DNA from: Telopea speciosissima
Taxonomy: Eukaryota; Streptophyta; Magnoliopsida; Proteales; Proteaceae
Direction: 5' to 3'
NCBI RefSeq assembly: GCF_018873765.1
Contig: NC_057918.1
Span: forward strand, 68,692,371 to 68,756,370
DNA length: 64,000 nt
In this document: positions 41,723 through 52,504 of the stretch, piece by piece
How positions within the stretch are numbered: position 1 is the stretch's first letter
How the letters are laid out: every line of letters begins with the position of its first letter
Translations under genes and position numbers: made by a program
Notes under the pieces: generated by a model
Told to the model about the DNA's origin: nothing
Databases searched by the model: none
Seen by the model: the letters and a program-made list of their open reading frames with translations, nothing else

Positions 41723-42712
41723 ATTTTTAATTTTTGGAGACTTATTATTAAGTATTAAGAGGAGGATTAGAAGAAGCATGTACTATTTTATTTTAACTTA
41801 TCTTTCCTTCTTATTTTTAAAAATTATGTCAACTTTTAGTAGGTGATGCAAGAGGGTAGGGGTTGTACGCAGTTATGTAATTACTGTTTTAGGTAAACGT
41901 CTGGATCTATACATTAAATATGTTCTACTAAGTTAAGTTGTCCTCTTTAAAGTGGGACTATGATGTTTGAATTTTCATTATTGGTGGGCTAGGGTTAGAC
42001 TCGGCATGTTTTGACCTAACTTCAAACTAACCAAACCTATTTTAACCCTTAATTTATAGTTGTTGTCAATTGTCATACAAAATAAAATTGTTATTTCAAT
42101 TTGGCAAAAATTTCCATGCACGACCGTGCATGTGCACGATCTGCATTAAATGCAATTAGATTGGCATAAATACCAATTCAAAATGACATAAAAGCCCATG
42201 CAATTTGTCAAACGTTATGTTGCACTGTAAAGGTGTCAATCAGTCTGGAGCCGGGTATTTGGTCTGGTTACAGAGAGGCTTAGTGTGATTAAAGTCAAAC
42301 TGAGAACTGAATCGATTATGAAAATTGGTATTCAAACCAAACATGCTCGGTTTAGTTTCGATTTCGCTTCTTATATGGTTAGGCTCGGTATGGTTGTTAA
42401 TTTGGAATCGAAAGCGAAAACAAAATTGGAACCAGATCGAATAAGGCAAATCGAACCGTATTAATTGGTCCAATTTTGGTTCTTAAATATGGTATTTTAA
42501 TTTAATTTGGTTTTGGATTCAGCCTAGGAACTGTGTGGGTTTGAACCAAAACCTAACCGAACAGGTACGATATATATTAATATATAATAATAATAATATA
42601 TTATAGTATATTAATGTAATGTAATTATAATATATTAGTATATATTACTAATATTAGTATTATATATTAACATACTATGATATATTATCGTGTGTAACTT
42701 TAGCCAAACTAG
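41723..42712. other. Intergenic, degenerate and AT-rich
   Basis: Contains a degenerate GGTTCGGT/CGAACC-type tract (42230-42560) and a TATATTA-rich block (42565-42690). No gene seen. Confidence 0.45.
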
Positions 42713-43106
42713 GATGGTTAAGGAAGTGGTGAATATTGAGAGAATGACATCTCTAAAGTAATTACTTAGATAGCTGGGTTCTATCGTAAATAAATAATGC
42801 GATATAGAGGGTGATGTTGTCTATAAAATTAAAATAGGATGGATGAAGTGAAGAGGTGCATCCGGAGTTTTATATTATCAATGTATTCCTTTAAAGTTTG
42901 AAGTAAATTTTTATAAGACTATCATACGACCGGCTATGATGTATGGTGTGAAATGTTAGGAAGTCAAGAAGCACCATATAGTTTTTTTTTTTTGGGTAGA
43001 AAGAAGCATCATATAGTTAAACTAAGTGTAACAGATATAAGGATATTGAGATGGATGTATGGTAAAACTAGGACGAATACAGTAAGGAATGACCATATTA
43101 AAACTA
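42713..43106 (+). mobile_element. LINE ORF2 C-terminal fragment, first part
   Basis: Plus strand, with frame breaks: CDIEGDVVYKIK, GWMK, RGASGVLYYQCIPLKF, FYKTIIRPAMMYG, then ILRWMYGKTRTNTVRNDHIKTRI. This is the tail of a plant LINE RT, homologous to 29260-29620. It is interrupted by a MITE and continues at 43492. Confidence 0.8.
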
Positions 43107-43482
43107 GGATAAATTACATGTCACCCCTTGGTTTTCAAACGAAACTCAAATCACCCCCTGATTTTTTAAAATACTCATTCGTTCCCCTCTACAGTAACGG
43201 TGTTAGTCTACTGTTAATTATTGGTGTGAAAGGACCCTAGTACTAAAACATTAGAATTAAATTTACAATACTATCCTTTAAAATCTATGTTTGGATGTCA
43301 AGGGTAGTTTAGGGATTTAAATTTATTTAACTAGCTGATATCTTCACTTAACAGCATAAAACTAATGGTATGGACTAATTTGTCATATTGGGGTCTAATA
43401 CAGGAGGTGATTTGAGTATTTTCAAAAACCAGGGGGTGATTTGAGTTTCGTTTGAAAGCCAGGGGGGAAATATAATTTACCC
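43107..43482. mobile_element. 376-bp MITE with 60-bp TIRs and 9-bp target-site duplication
   Basis: Left end GGATAAATTACATGTCACCCC, right end (inverted) GGGTAAATTATATTTCCCCC, both followed by TTTTCAAACGAAACTCAAATCACCCCCTG-type sequence, so the TIRs exceed 60 bp. The direct repeat TTAAAACTA flanks it (43098-43106 and 43483-43491). A 9-bp duplication with long TIRs indicates a Mutator-type element. It splits the LINE fragment cleanly. Confidence 0.88.
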
Positions 43483-43491
43483 TTAAAACTA

Positions 43492-43760
43492 AGTTGGGAG
43501 TAGCTCCGATACATTATAAGCTATGAAAGAGTCGTTTGAGGTGGCATAATAATATTCAATAGAAGCCTTAGGATACTCTAGTTTAAATGAGTGATTTGAG
43601 TCAAATTGAATGAACTAAAAGAGTCAAGGAGGGCAGACCTAAAATAATCCTAAGTGAAATGAGAAAAGACATGCATAACTTAGGTCTCGTATCTTCTATC
43701 AAACAAAAAAAAAAAAAAAACCTTAGATCTCATATCTTATATTATTTCAAATAAAACTGA
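43492..43760 (+). mobile_element. LINE ORF2 C-terminal fragment, second part
   Basis: Continues the LINE tail after the MITE: KSRLRWHNNIQ, then RPKIILSEMRKDMHNLGLVSS, ending in a 17-A run near 43704-43720. Dead by frameshifts. Confidence 0.78.
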
Positions 43761-44443
43761 TTGGAGAACAATGATCCAGTTTCTTTAGTTGGGCTTTAAA
43801 ATTGACCCGATCTTCTACCCTAGTACGTTACCTCTATCCCTTATAATATAATTTATTAAATATCTTGAACTTAGTGGTTTAGGATTTTGATTATTACTAT
43901 TATTAAACCGGTCCAAATCAAGCCGGCCTATATATGCCCGGCCACCACCGCCCCGATCAACGTATGGATCCACGTAGCAATTACGATGCAAACATTGGAA
44001 TAAGAAATTTACAACTAGGGAAGGAGTACTTGTCTCTCTTTAAGTCAAAGTTAATTTATTATTAGAATATCCTATAAGTGGGATTTTAGTGTAATTAAAT
44101 AAGAATTAAGCCATCATCGTAGTCATTAAGTCATTTTGTATATATAGAATAGAGATAATTATCCATCAATTCAATCCAATTAAATGGTTTTGACCGACGG
44201 AAGGACTAAGGAGGATATTTCTCCATAACCTGAAGCTCCAATCTGTGTTAAGTTTACCTAAAAAGAAAATAAATAAATAAATAAAAGCAGAAGAGGAAAA
44301 TAAGGGCTAAGACATCTTATTACCGAAAACTGCATGTTTTCATGTGTAGTGCTTACTTAATCTTTAAGCTAATCACATAATCGTTTTCATGTGTAGTGCT
44401 TACTTAATCTTTAAGCTAATGGCATATTCTCTTTAATTAATTT
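43761..44443. other. Intergenic, nothing recognised
   Basis: AT-rich, with a 50-bp direct repeat pair (CATGTGTAGTGCTTACTTAATC at about 44341 and 44387). No gene seen. Confidence 0.45.
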
Positions 44444-44632
44444 ATGGGATAAAGAACACCAATCGGTCGTGTAACGCATGCCGCCCCTATGCTCAGACAC
44501 TAGGGTGCATGAAATGACCACCACATCCTTGTTCATTTTCTCCTTTCCAGGAGGATGCGGTGGTCATTTCGCACGCCCTCTGGGGGTAGAGGCGACGTAC
44601 ACTATGCGATCGAGTGGTGTTCTTTATCCCAT
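44444..44632. mobile_element. 189-bp MITE with perfect 18-bp TIRs
   Basis: Bounded by ATGGGATAAAGAACACCA and its exact inverse TGGTGTTCTTTATCCCAT. An inner inverted pair GAAATGACCACC.. / ..GGTGGTCATTTCGC gives a foldback structure. Flanks are AT-rich (TAATTA words on both sides), so the exact target-site duplication is unclear. Confidence 0.8.
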
Positions 44633-44639
44633 TAATTAA

Positions 44640-44985
44640 ACATTAGTAATATTGAATTTTATCTATTGATACTCCTTAAGGTGTCAAATAATTTACAAGG
44701 AGGAATCGGTTATATCCATGACCAAAAGAACCAAATTCCACCCTATGAATTTTCAACCTTTATTTTAGATATTAGGAGATTATCATCTTCTTTTGATTTC
44801 ATATCATTTCATTGTACTTCATGGGTTATGAACGGTATTTCAGATGCCCTAGCTAGGAATGCCCTATCTATTATGTGTATGATAGAATGGCAAAATTCCA
44901 CTCCGTGGCCGGCATCATGATCTTTGTGAATTTGAAGCTTTAGGTTGTACACATATTATCCTTCAATGAATCTTTTTTTACCAAA
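44640..44985 (+). mobile_element. LINE 3' end (RNase H tail)
   Basis: Plus strand: FILDIRRLSSSFDFISFHCTSW, then GISDALARNALS and WQNSTPWP, the end of a LINE RNase H domain, then a short UTR ending AATCTTTTTTTACCAAAAAA, as at the LINE end at 38646. 5'-truncated. Confidence 0.75.
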
Positions 44986-46300
44986 AAAGAAAATTAATAA
45001 TAATTTATAACTTTATTTTTTTACTCTTTAAAATAACACAATTTTTTTTTTTACAACAAAGATGAATACTGTCATTTCACATGTGCATTAAAAAATGTCA
45101 CATAATGACAGTTTTCTTTTTTAATAGAAACATAATGACAGCTTTTAATAATAGTATAAGGAGGAGGTTTTCATGCACAGCGGTAAAAGGAGGGGCGGGT
45201 TACGTGTGTCAAATAGGGGGGTTTGGTCATTTTGATCCCTTCTTGTTCAATGGCAAAGGTCTGTGCTTGACTATGCATGATGCACGACCGGGGCCATCTA
45301 TTGTTAAGCGCATTTGAGGGGAACGGTGGGAAAAGGATATGTATCATCATCAAACCATGGCGAAGAGTTGTTACCCTCCACATACATATCTATACCTCTC
45401 TCCCCTAGTAGTCTCGAAAAATTATCCTCTCCAATTCCTTAAAGTGTGGCAGTGCAGAGTGCTAGGTGGAGATGTCGACAACTGACAACTACCACATCCA
45501 CCCGTCCGAGTTCATTAGGATTTAGATCCTTTCTAGCGCTAGTGCCTCTCTAGCTCGCATCCAACGTCGAGGGAGACATAAAGTGTATCAGGATGTGTGC
45601 ATGGATGCATGCTGAAGAGGATCTGGTTCCTCTCCTCTCTCTCCTAATGCTTTGCCGAAGCGCCTTGATTGATGCAGTCCTCGATTTCTCATAACTCTCT
45701 CCCAGATTTTATTAGGAAAGCACTTTAATTAGCTTTATCAAAAGTTTCACCACTTAAAACGGTTTTTAACTTCTTACTCCAAATTTCAATTATTATTAGG
45801 CAACACAACCTCATGAGTAAAGCTAGTTTAGTAGATAGGTTATCTGAAATGATAATTCCCAAGTGCTGGCCATCTATTGTTTATGAATGCCAATGCTTTG
45901 TATATTGCTCTCAAGGTCCAAGGATTGACATGAAGAGTTTAATAAGGTGTTGGAAAAAGGATTAAGTTTCCTCCAGACATCATCCTAGGGTTCACAAACC
46001 CATCCTAAGGTTTTTGTATGTTTCAAAAAATACACTCTTGATATCTTTTCTCGCTTCTCGGTGAATGAAAGACGCCCAATCATCGGTGGCCACCTTGCAT
46101 TACCAAGTCCTCTTGTAGCCAATCTCTTTAGCTTACTTTCTTAAGAATCAAAACAAAAAAACATAGTATTTCCCAGGTGGAATTAGGACTTGAGACCTTA
46201 AATCATGGTTGTAGACTTTTACTAATTGGTATTGGATCGGTTGAATCGGCTGATTCGTATTGGTATCGATAAAGGCCAATATTGATTGTTGACTGATCTG
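44986..46300. other. Intergenic, nothing recognised
   Basis: AT-rich with scattered GC-rich islands (one near 45180-45310 with GGTCATTTTGATCCC). No gene or definite transposon. Confidence 0.4.
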
Positions 46301-48339
46301 TATCGGTGGATTGACCAAAGCTCTACCCTTGAGCGTAGTAGATACAAAGGGTGTGCAAAATGACCACCGTACACCTGAGAATTTTCACCTTTTCATAAAG
46401 TTGTGGCGATCATTTCGTACGTCCCTATGTCTGGCACAGGAACAATGCATCATACACACCCATGTAGCGTTCTCTTTTTCGAAAATATATATTATAAAAT
46501 GAACCTACGGGCAAATCCATCTTATAAAATTTGATTCGAATCTATATCGGATCAGTATGACCTGAGACCTACACGATATCCGATACCAATTCCTAAATAC
46601 CTTCCTCAGTTTTGAATTAGCAAAGCCAAGGCCACCCAAGGATGGCAAGTGGCAATTCCATTTATGGGAAAGGTAAGGTGTATAGAGCCCACGACCTCCA
46701 TTTTAGGTTAATGGTGGGTTCCACCATTTTATAATTAAAAATTTTTTTTAAAAAGTATGTTATTCTAGATTCCTGACGATACAGGAATATACTATATTAC
46801 TATTTGAATATTGCGTTAATGATCCGTAAAATTAAAGTCCCAAAGTTATTGAAAACGTACGTTATGAGAACTGTAATGACAATTTTACCCCAACAAAATT
46901 CGAATCCTTATCCCTTCCAATTCGCTGCTCCTTTCAATTCCTTCAATTCCTCATATGGGGGTGGAAATGACCATCCTACGCCCTGCCCGAAAACACTGCA
47001 TATGGTGGGGTCCACACCCCCCTATTAGAGAAATTGGAAGTGATAATTATTCACAAAACTCTCCCTCTTTTTTCTCCTGTTCACCTTTTTTTCCAAAATC
47101 TTCCGTCGGCATTTATCGCGCTGCAATCTACAACCCGATCGTCGACAAACGGAATTGGCCAAGATTGTTGAGAGGGTGAGAGGGAGAAAAATTATCTCCT
47201 CCAGATTTCTATCCGACCTAGTTCCCTAGTGCCTCTAATAAGAGGGGGTGGACCCCAGGCAGAGTGTTTAGACAGGATAGGATGGTCATTGTGCCTCCCT
47301 TATTACAAGCACTGGGGACTGGCCGGACAGGGAATTGAAAGGGAGGTTGTGGATCTTGTGGTGGTGGAGCAAGAGGGTGGAAAATGGGATATGGGGGTAA
47401 TTTTGTCAAGTCATTAAATATTAAAATAATATGTCTTTTTGTAGTAATTAACGTTTTGTAATACACTAATACCACCAATTATCGCGTGCGAGGAGAGAGA
47501 AATAAGCGTTCCTCTTCAAGCCTTAAAGAGAGACCGGATAGAAGGAGTGGAGTCACATGAACTTCGCCGCCACGTGAGGAGGTGGAGGAGAGCTTTTTTG
47601 GCAAAGTAAGGGTAGCTACGTGTCTCCGTTTCATTGGATGCTATGACGTGTATCATCGGAGAGAGCATCGTTGAGGTCGTCGCGTAGGGAAGGGCGTTGC
47701 GTAAGTGGCCCGTCCCCTTTTATTTTTTTGGATTTTATTATCCCTCCTTTTACAACGAAATAACCAAAATACCCCCACCATCCACCATAAAAGATAATTA
47801 ATTTTAGGATTTTAAAAATTGACAAAAATAGGAGGAAAATAATTATATTATGTAGAAGGCTAAATGACCGCCCCTCCACCTGCTCCTTCTGGTCCCATGA
47901 AATGAAAATTTTCACCCTTGTTGTATATCTTGCGTGTTCTTATTGGCCCCCTGCACTGGTGCAAGAGCCAAGCAATGACCCCCCCTCTTGAAATATAATA
48001 ATATGAACTTCAAAGTTGGAGACCCACCAATCATGGTTACAATACGGTGAATCATTCGGCGATGAACGATTCCCAATTTCTGATTCCATTTTTTAAAACC
48101 TTGATCATGATGTATTTATCTCAGGGGACTTTGACTATAACTACTAGTTAAATTGGGGGTAAAGAGGGGAAGGAAGGGATGTCTTAGGCATAAGGTGAAG
48201 ACAAAAGAGTCGAATTTTTATCTTCTGGGAGCCTACACTTAAAGAGTTGTCTTCGACTATATTTAATTGAGATTAAGCTTAATTGAAATCGGTTAAAATG
48301 AATTTGGAATCGTGGTCTTCTTTATTCCATGATCCAACC
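46301..48339. other. Cluster of GC-rich foldback-like islands
   Basis: Several short GC-rich islands (about 46318-46440, 46945-47035, 47205-47335 and 47855-47990) each carry an AATGACCA-type core or its inverse and flanking inverted words, but clear ends could not be set. No coding sequence is recognised between them. Confidence 0.4.
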
Positions 48340-49062
48340 TGATATGTCACGAAACGTCAGCCAGTAAAAAGCTGACACGTTTATCAGGGACGAGCCGAGG
48401 TTGTACAGGACGAGCACGAGCCGTCCCTATCTGTAAAGAACGAGACCCAGGCGTGAACCCTATCTCAAAGGACATACGCGTGGGGTCAGGCATCGTCAAA
48501 GTAGCGAAGGGTCGTCGGTCGAGCCTTCCTTAGATAACGACCCGACCAAAACCTTGACCACCCTGTGAAAGGTGGGAACGGCTTTATCAGAACGACCCGA
48601 ACACCACACTCCACTAAAAGAGAACACGCCACGAAACCCTATGGCCCTAGATTATCGCCCGTACGTCGCCTAATAAAGCGCAAGGGAATCAAGGGATCAA
48701 CACTATCCCCATAATTTCTCCTAAAATCTCTCATTCCATGCCCATGACTCTACATTCCTAATAGGGCACGATTCTACCCACCATGCCTCACTCATCGCCT
48801 ATAAAAAACAGGATAAATTCCTTCCACGATCATTTGATTTCAACTATTCTATCTATTGCTAAGAGTTCTGACTTAGGCATCGGAGTGGACGAACCAGCAC
48901 AGCCCGACCCTCTCTTGCTAACTTTGTATTACGGGAATAGGTCGCTCCGGCATAGTTCTTGAGGCAATACAATCCATCTCAGAGAGTTGGGGCTGGTCGA
49001 ATCAGGGTCACTCAAATCGGGTTCTAGTTAGGTAATTGTCCCAAGGACCCAAAGTCCTAACA
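48340..49062 (+). mobile_element. Ty3/gypsy-type solo LTR
   Basis: A 723-bp segment from TGATATGTCACG to CCTAACA. It contains CGCCTATAAAAAACAGG (TATA-like, about 48795) and TTCTGACTTAGGCATCGGAGTGG (about 48864), the pattern of plant Ty3/gypsy LTRs. No internal domains follow. A target-site duplication was not found. Confidence 0.65.
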
Positions 49063-50612
49063 CTTTGGGGGGCGGTGGTTCATAACCATTCGTACAACTG
49101 AAGTTTATGTGGGTGTGGTTGGATCGCTTGGAGTATAATGCAACCACAAAGGATAACCAAACCTTGAATTGCACCAAAAAAACAAAAAAAAAAAAAACTG
49201 TTTAGAGGCTACCATGCCCATGCTGGGGACGGGTGGGGACCCCCCCCCCACACACACAATTGCACATGATGTACTAGTTAGTACATTCGGGTCCCATTAA
49301 GGAAGTATCCGTACCCATCATTGACCCTTTTGGACTCTAATTTCCATTTTTTACCAAAAAAAAAAAAGACTCTAATTTCCACTCTTTATCAGGGTTTCAG
49401 TAAACGGTATCGGTCACGGTCTCTGTTGATCCAGATCGGCCGTATTAATCTAGATTAGACCAATTTTTTTTAAAGAAAATCTTTAATTTTTTTATCATTT
49501 TTACTTTTGTGTCAGATATCGGTATCAGTCTCCACCAATAGCGATACGAATTGATCAATCCGCTATCGATTTTTCAAACCATGCTTTTTATGAAGGTTTT
49601 AGTAAGTTGTATCGGTATCAGTCTTTACCAATACCAATCTGGATCATTCCTATTTTCTTTAAAAAAAGCTTTAATTGTTTTACATTTTTACCTTTATCGT
49701 ATTGATCCATTTATACGAGATCAGTCAAATACCTCAAACCATATTCCTTACACAGACCTTTCATTCCTCCCAACCGTTCGCAAAATTAATGGTATTAATT
49801 GCTTAATCTAGCAATTACTCCAACATTTACTTTGCAGCTACCAGCTACTATGTAATATTAGCTTTTATAGAATAGTTGAAATCCTCTTTATCACACAAAA
49901 TCCTTATCACCTCACCTAAACCATTAACCTTCTAATAAAAAAACCCTTTTGTTGTTTGTACACATCTTCTCTGGTTTGGTCTTTAGTCCTAATCCTTTGA
50001 GCAGAAGAAGAGGCAAATTCATTACTGCCATGTACAAACTACAAACAGCCAAATTGATGTTTAATCAGACATAGGACTAGATAATCAAAATCTGTCGGGT
50101 CAGAACCAATGTTTGATCATAGTCCATTCATTGAAAAAAATCAAACATACAAATGCATTTTTGAAGGGCTCCATTTGTAGAAAAGCAAGTAAATGTGGAT
50201 TTGATGCCGCTAAGGAGACGCAGTTCTTTCAAAGGAGTAGCGAACCACCAGGGCAAGCCCTAGATCAGCATCACTTAAGACTTCAGTATATACTGTACAG
50301 GACTAATGGATTATGGGTGAAATTTGTATGACAAACCAGACCCGAAAATGGAGAGAGAAATTGTGAATTGTATATGAAACTTAAGGGTGTTAAAACCTAG
50401 ATCAAACCAGTGAAACCAACCTGAATCGAACCGACATAATTTGAACCAAACTGAATTGCTTTTTGGTTGAGGTATTACATACATGAAATCAAATCAAACC
50501 AGACCAAAATGACTTAACCTGAAGTCAAATCGATATATCCCTATACCAGCCTGAAACTCATTAAAAATCATATTTGTTTTCGTAATGTTGCATACATATT
50601 AACATATGGGGC
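49063..50612. other. Intergenic, degenerate repeats
   Basis: Degenerate blocks rich in GTATCGGTATCAGTC / ACCAATACC words (49395-49730) and AAACCAAACTGAA words (50390-50560). A GGGGACGGGTGGGGACCC patch near 49225 recalls the MITE at 11851. No gene. Confidence 0.4.
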
Positions 50613-50737
50613 ATTGTTCTTTGTGTCGCAGCGTAGGCTGCGCCTAGGCACATGGGGATGAGCACAATGATAACCTTGCCCTCCTAATGGCAGACCCATA
50701 TGCCTGGGCACAGCCAAAGGTGCAGCACAGAAAACAT
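50613..50737. mobile_element. GC-rich foldback element, copy D
   Basis: Diverged member of the family at 7429: ends ATTGTTCTTTGTGTCGCAG / GTGCAGCACAGAAAACAT, inner CTAGGCACATGGGG / CCCATATGCCTGGG. Confidence 0.65.
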
Positions 50738-51164
50738 TCTCCCTCAACATGTATATGTCAAACTGAATCCAAAACGGACCAAAACCAAAATCAACACGAT
50801 TACAAACCAGTTATAGAAACCGATAAGCACCTGAAACCAAACAAACCGAAACCGGAAAGGAAACTTTTAAAAAGTGTTCTTTTTTTATTTTTTAAATTTA
50901 AAAAAAAAACTTTTTTTTCAAGATAGGGCAGAAAAGGGTAAATTGATGTTAAAAAGGGTGAAACGGAGGGGCAAATTGGTAAAGAAGCACAAAAATCGAC
51001 GTCCCCTCGTTCCCACCCAAAAAACCCTCGCGTCAAAAAGGAGTTATTAGTGATAAACGAAGGCTATCTGGCCAAAGGAAAAAAGCAAGCAGAAGCCATT
51101 TTTCCTTCTCTCTTCGTCTGAACTCTTCTGGTTTCATCTTCCGCAGTCTTTCGCTCTCTCAAAG
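50738..51164 (+). promoter_or_regulatory. Upstream region and 5' UTR of the GATA gene
   Basis: Contains a degenerate AAACCAAAC-type tract to about 50870, then T/A runs. Closer to the ATG there is a CT-rich leader (TTCCTTCTCTCTTCGTCTG near 51101). No definite TATA box. Confidence 0.4.
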
Positions 51165-52504
51165 ATGGTGTCTTTTGCGGCTGGGTTTCTTGTAGAAGAG
51201 CTACTTGACTTCTCTTCAGACATAGGTGAAGAAGACGAGGAAGAAGACAACAAACAGAGCAAGAGCAACACCGCTATGACCACCAACAACAGCTGCAGCA
51301 AAGCCCTTTCTTCATCTTCAGCTTTGGCCTTGGACTCCAAACCCACAAACTCTACTACTCATCAAAACTATCAACCACAACATGAAGCACAAACAGTGTT
51401 GAACATTTTCGACCCAGATGATGACCGCCACCCTTCCTTACCCGTAAGTGGAACAAAAAATCTTTCCTTTTCCTTTTGCTCCAGCGTTTCTGCCTTTCTT
51501 CTTGCCTTCATTCGTAACTGCCCAGTTTGAGTTTAGAGTTTAGACTCGGCCGAGTCGTGCCTTTGTTTTGGCTTTCAATGCTTTGAAAAGCCCACTGACT
51601 CGGTTGGAGTCCAAATTCGTTGTAGGTTTCTTCTGGACTCGACCGGGTCAAGGTTGACGCAGCCGAGTTCAATATTCCAAATAAGAGAACAGTAACTCTT
51701 TGAAATACCTAATGAGAATCTGAGCTAGAAATTAGAAAGAACCCAAATGAGGTCTGGCCAAAAATGGCAAAATAATGATTTTTAAAAATTTTTTTGGTTG
51801 AGTTTTTTTTGTGACTCGTACGAGTTACTGAGTTGAAGCGCCCGAGTGTCTCCGAGTGGACTGCCAGTTTTCACTTGTTGAGTTGTTTCTCGGTTCTGTA
51901 TTCCCCCTGTACTCAGGAATTTTTAGAAGAAGAACTGGAATGGTTAACAAACGAAGACGCTTTTCCGGCAGTGGAGACATTTGACGACATTTTCCCAGGG
52001 AAGCTCAGTAAAGGCACAAAGAACCAGAGCCCTGTCTCGGTGCTTGAGAACAGTAGCAGCAGCGGTAACAGTGGCATTATGAGTTGCTGTGATAGCCTCC
52101 GTGTCCCTATGCGAGCCAGGAGCAAGAGGCGGAGGCGGAAAAGTAGTGGGTTCTCAGATATATGGGGTCAGCAATGGTGGTGGTGGTGTGAACCCAAGAA
52201 CAAGAGTGTTGGAGGAGGAGGAGGAGCAGCAGCAGCAGCAAATGCAACGATAATGGCGACTACAAAATGTTTGCATTGCGGGACTGAGAAGACTCCGCAG
52301 TGGCGGGCAGGGCCTTATGGACCAAAGACACTCTGCAACGCATGTGGGGTAAGATACAAGTCTGGCCGGCTCGTGCCGGAGTACCGGCCAGCGAGTAGTC
52401 CTTCTTTCTCTAGTAAATTGCATTCAAACTCTCACAGGAAAATATTGGAGATGAGAAGGCTGAAAGAGAAGGAAGTGTTGATTAATTCTATGGATAAAGG
52501 ATAG
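51165..52504 (+). CDS. GATA transcription factor, class A (GATA5/6/7-like), two exons
   Basis: 288 residues from exon 1 (51165-51443) and exon 2 (51917-52504), joined in phase 0. The donor is CCC|GTAAGTG and the acceptor is TACTCAG|GAA. The N-terminus has the subfamily signature [12 protein letters not shown] followed by an acidic run, and exon 2 opens with [21 protein letters not shown] basic [10 protein letters not shown] patch (about 160-169) may serve nuclear import. One zinc finger, C211-x2-C214-x18-C233-x2-C236 ([12 protein letters not shown]...LCNACG), is complete and is followed by the conserved [18 protein letters not shown] and [12 protein letters not shown]. Such proteins bind WGATAR DNA in the nucleus. 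Low-complexity runs (four Trp, five Gly, five Ala) precede the finger. The gene looks intact. The exact Arabidopsis orthologue is not decided. Confidence 0.94.

Noticed and set aside
52154-52423. Minus-strand frame of 89 codons across the GATA finger
   Set aside because: It is antisense to a strongly conserved plus-strand zinc finger and has no independent support.
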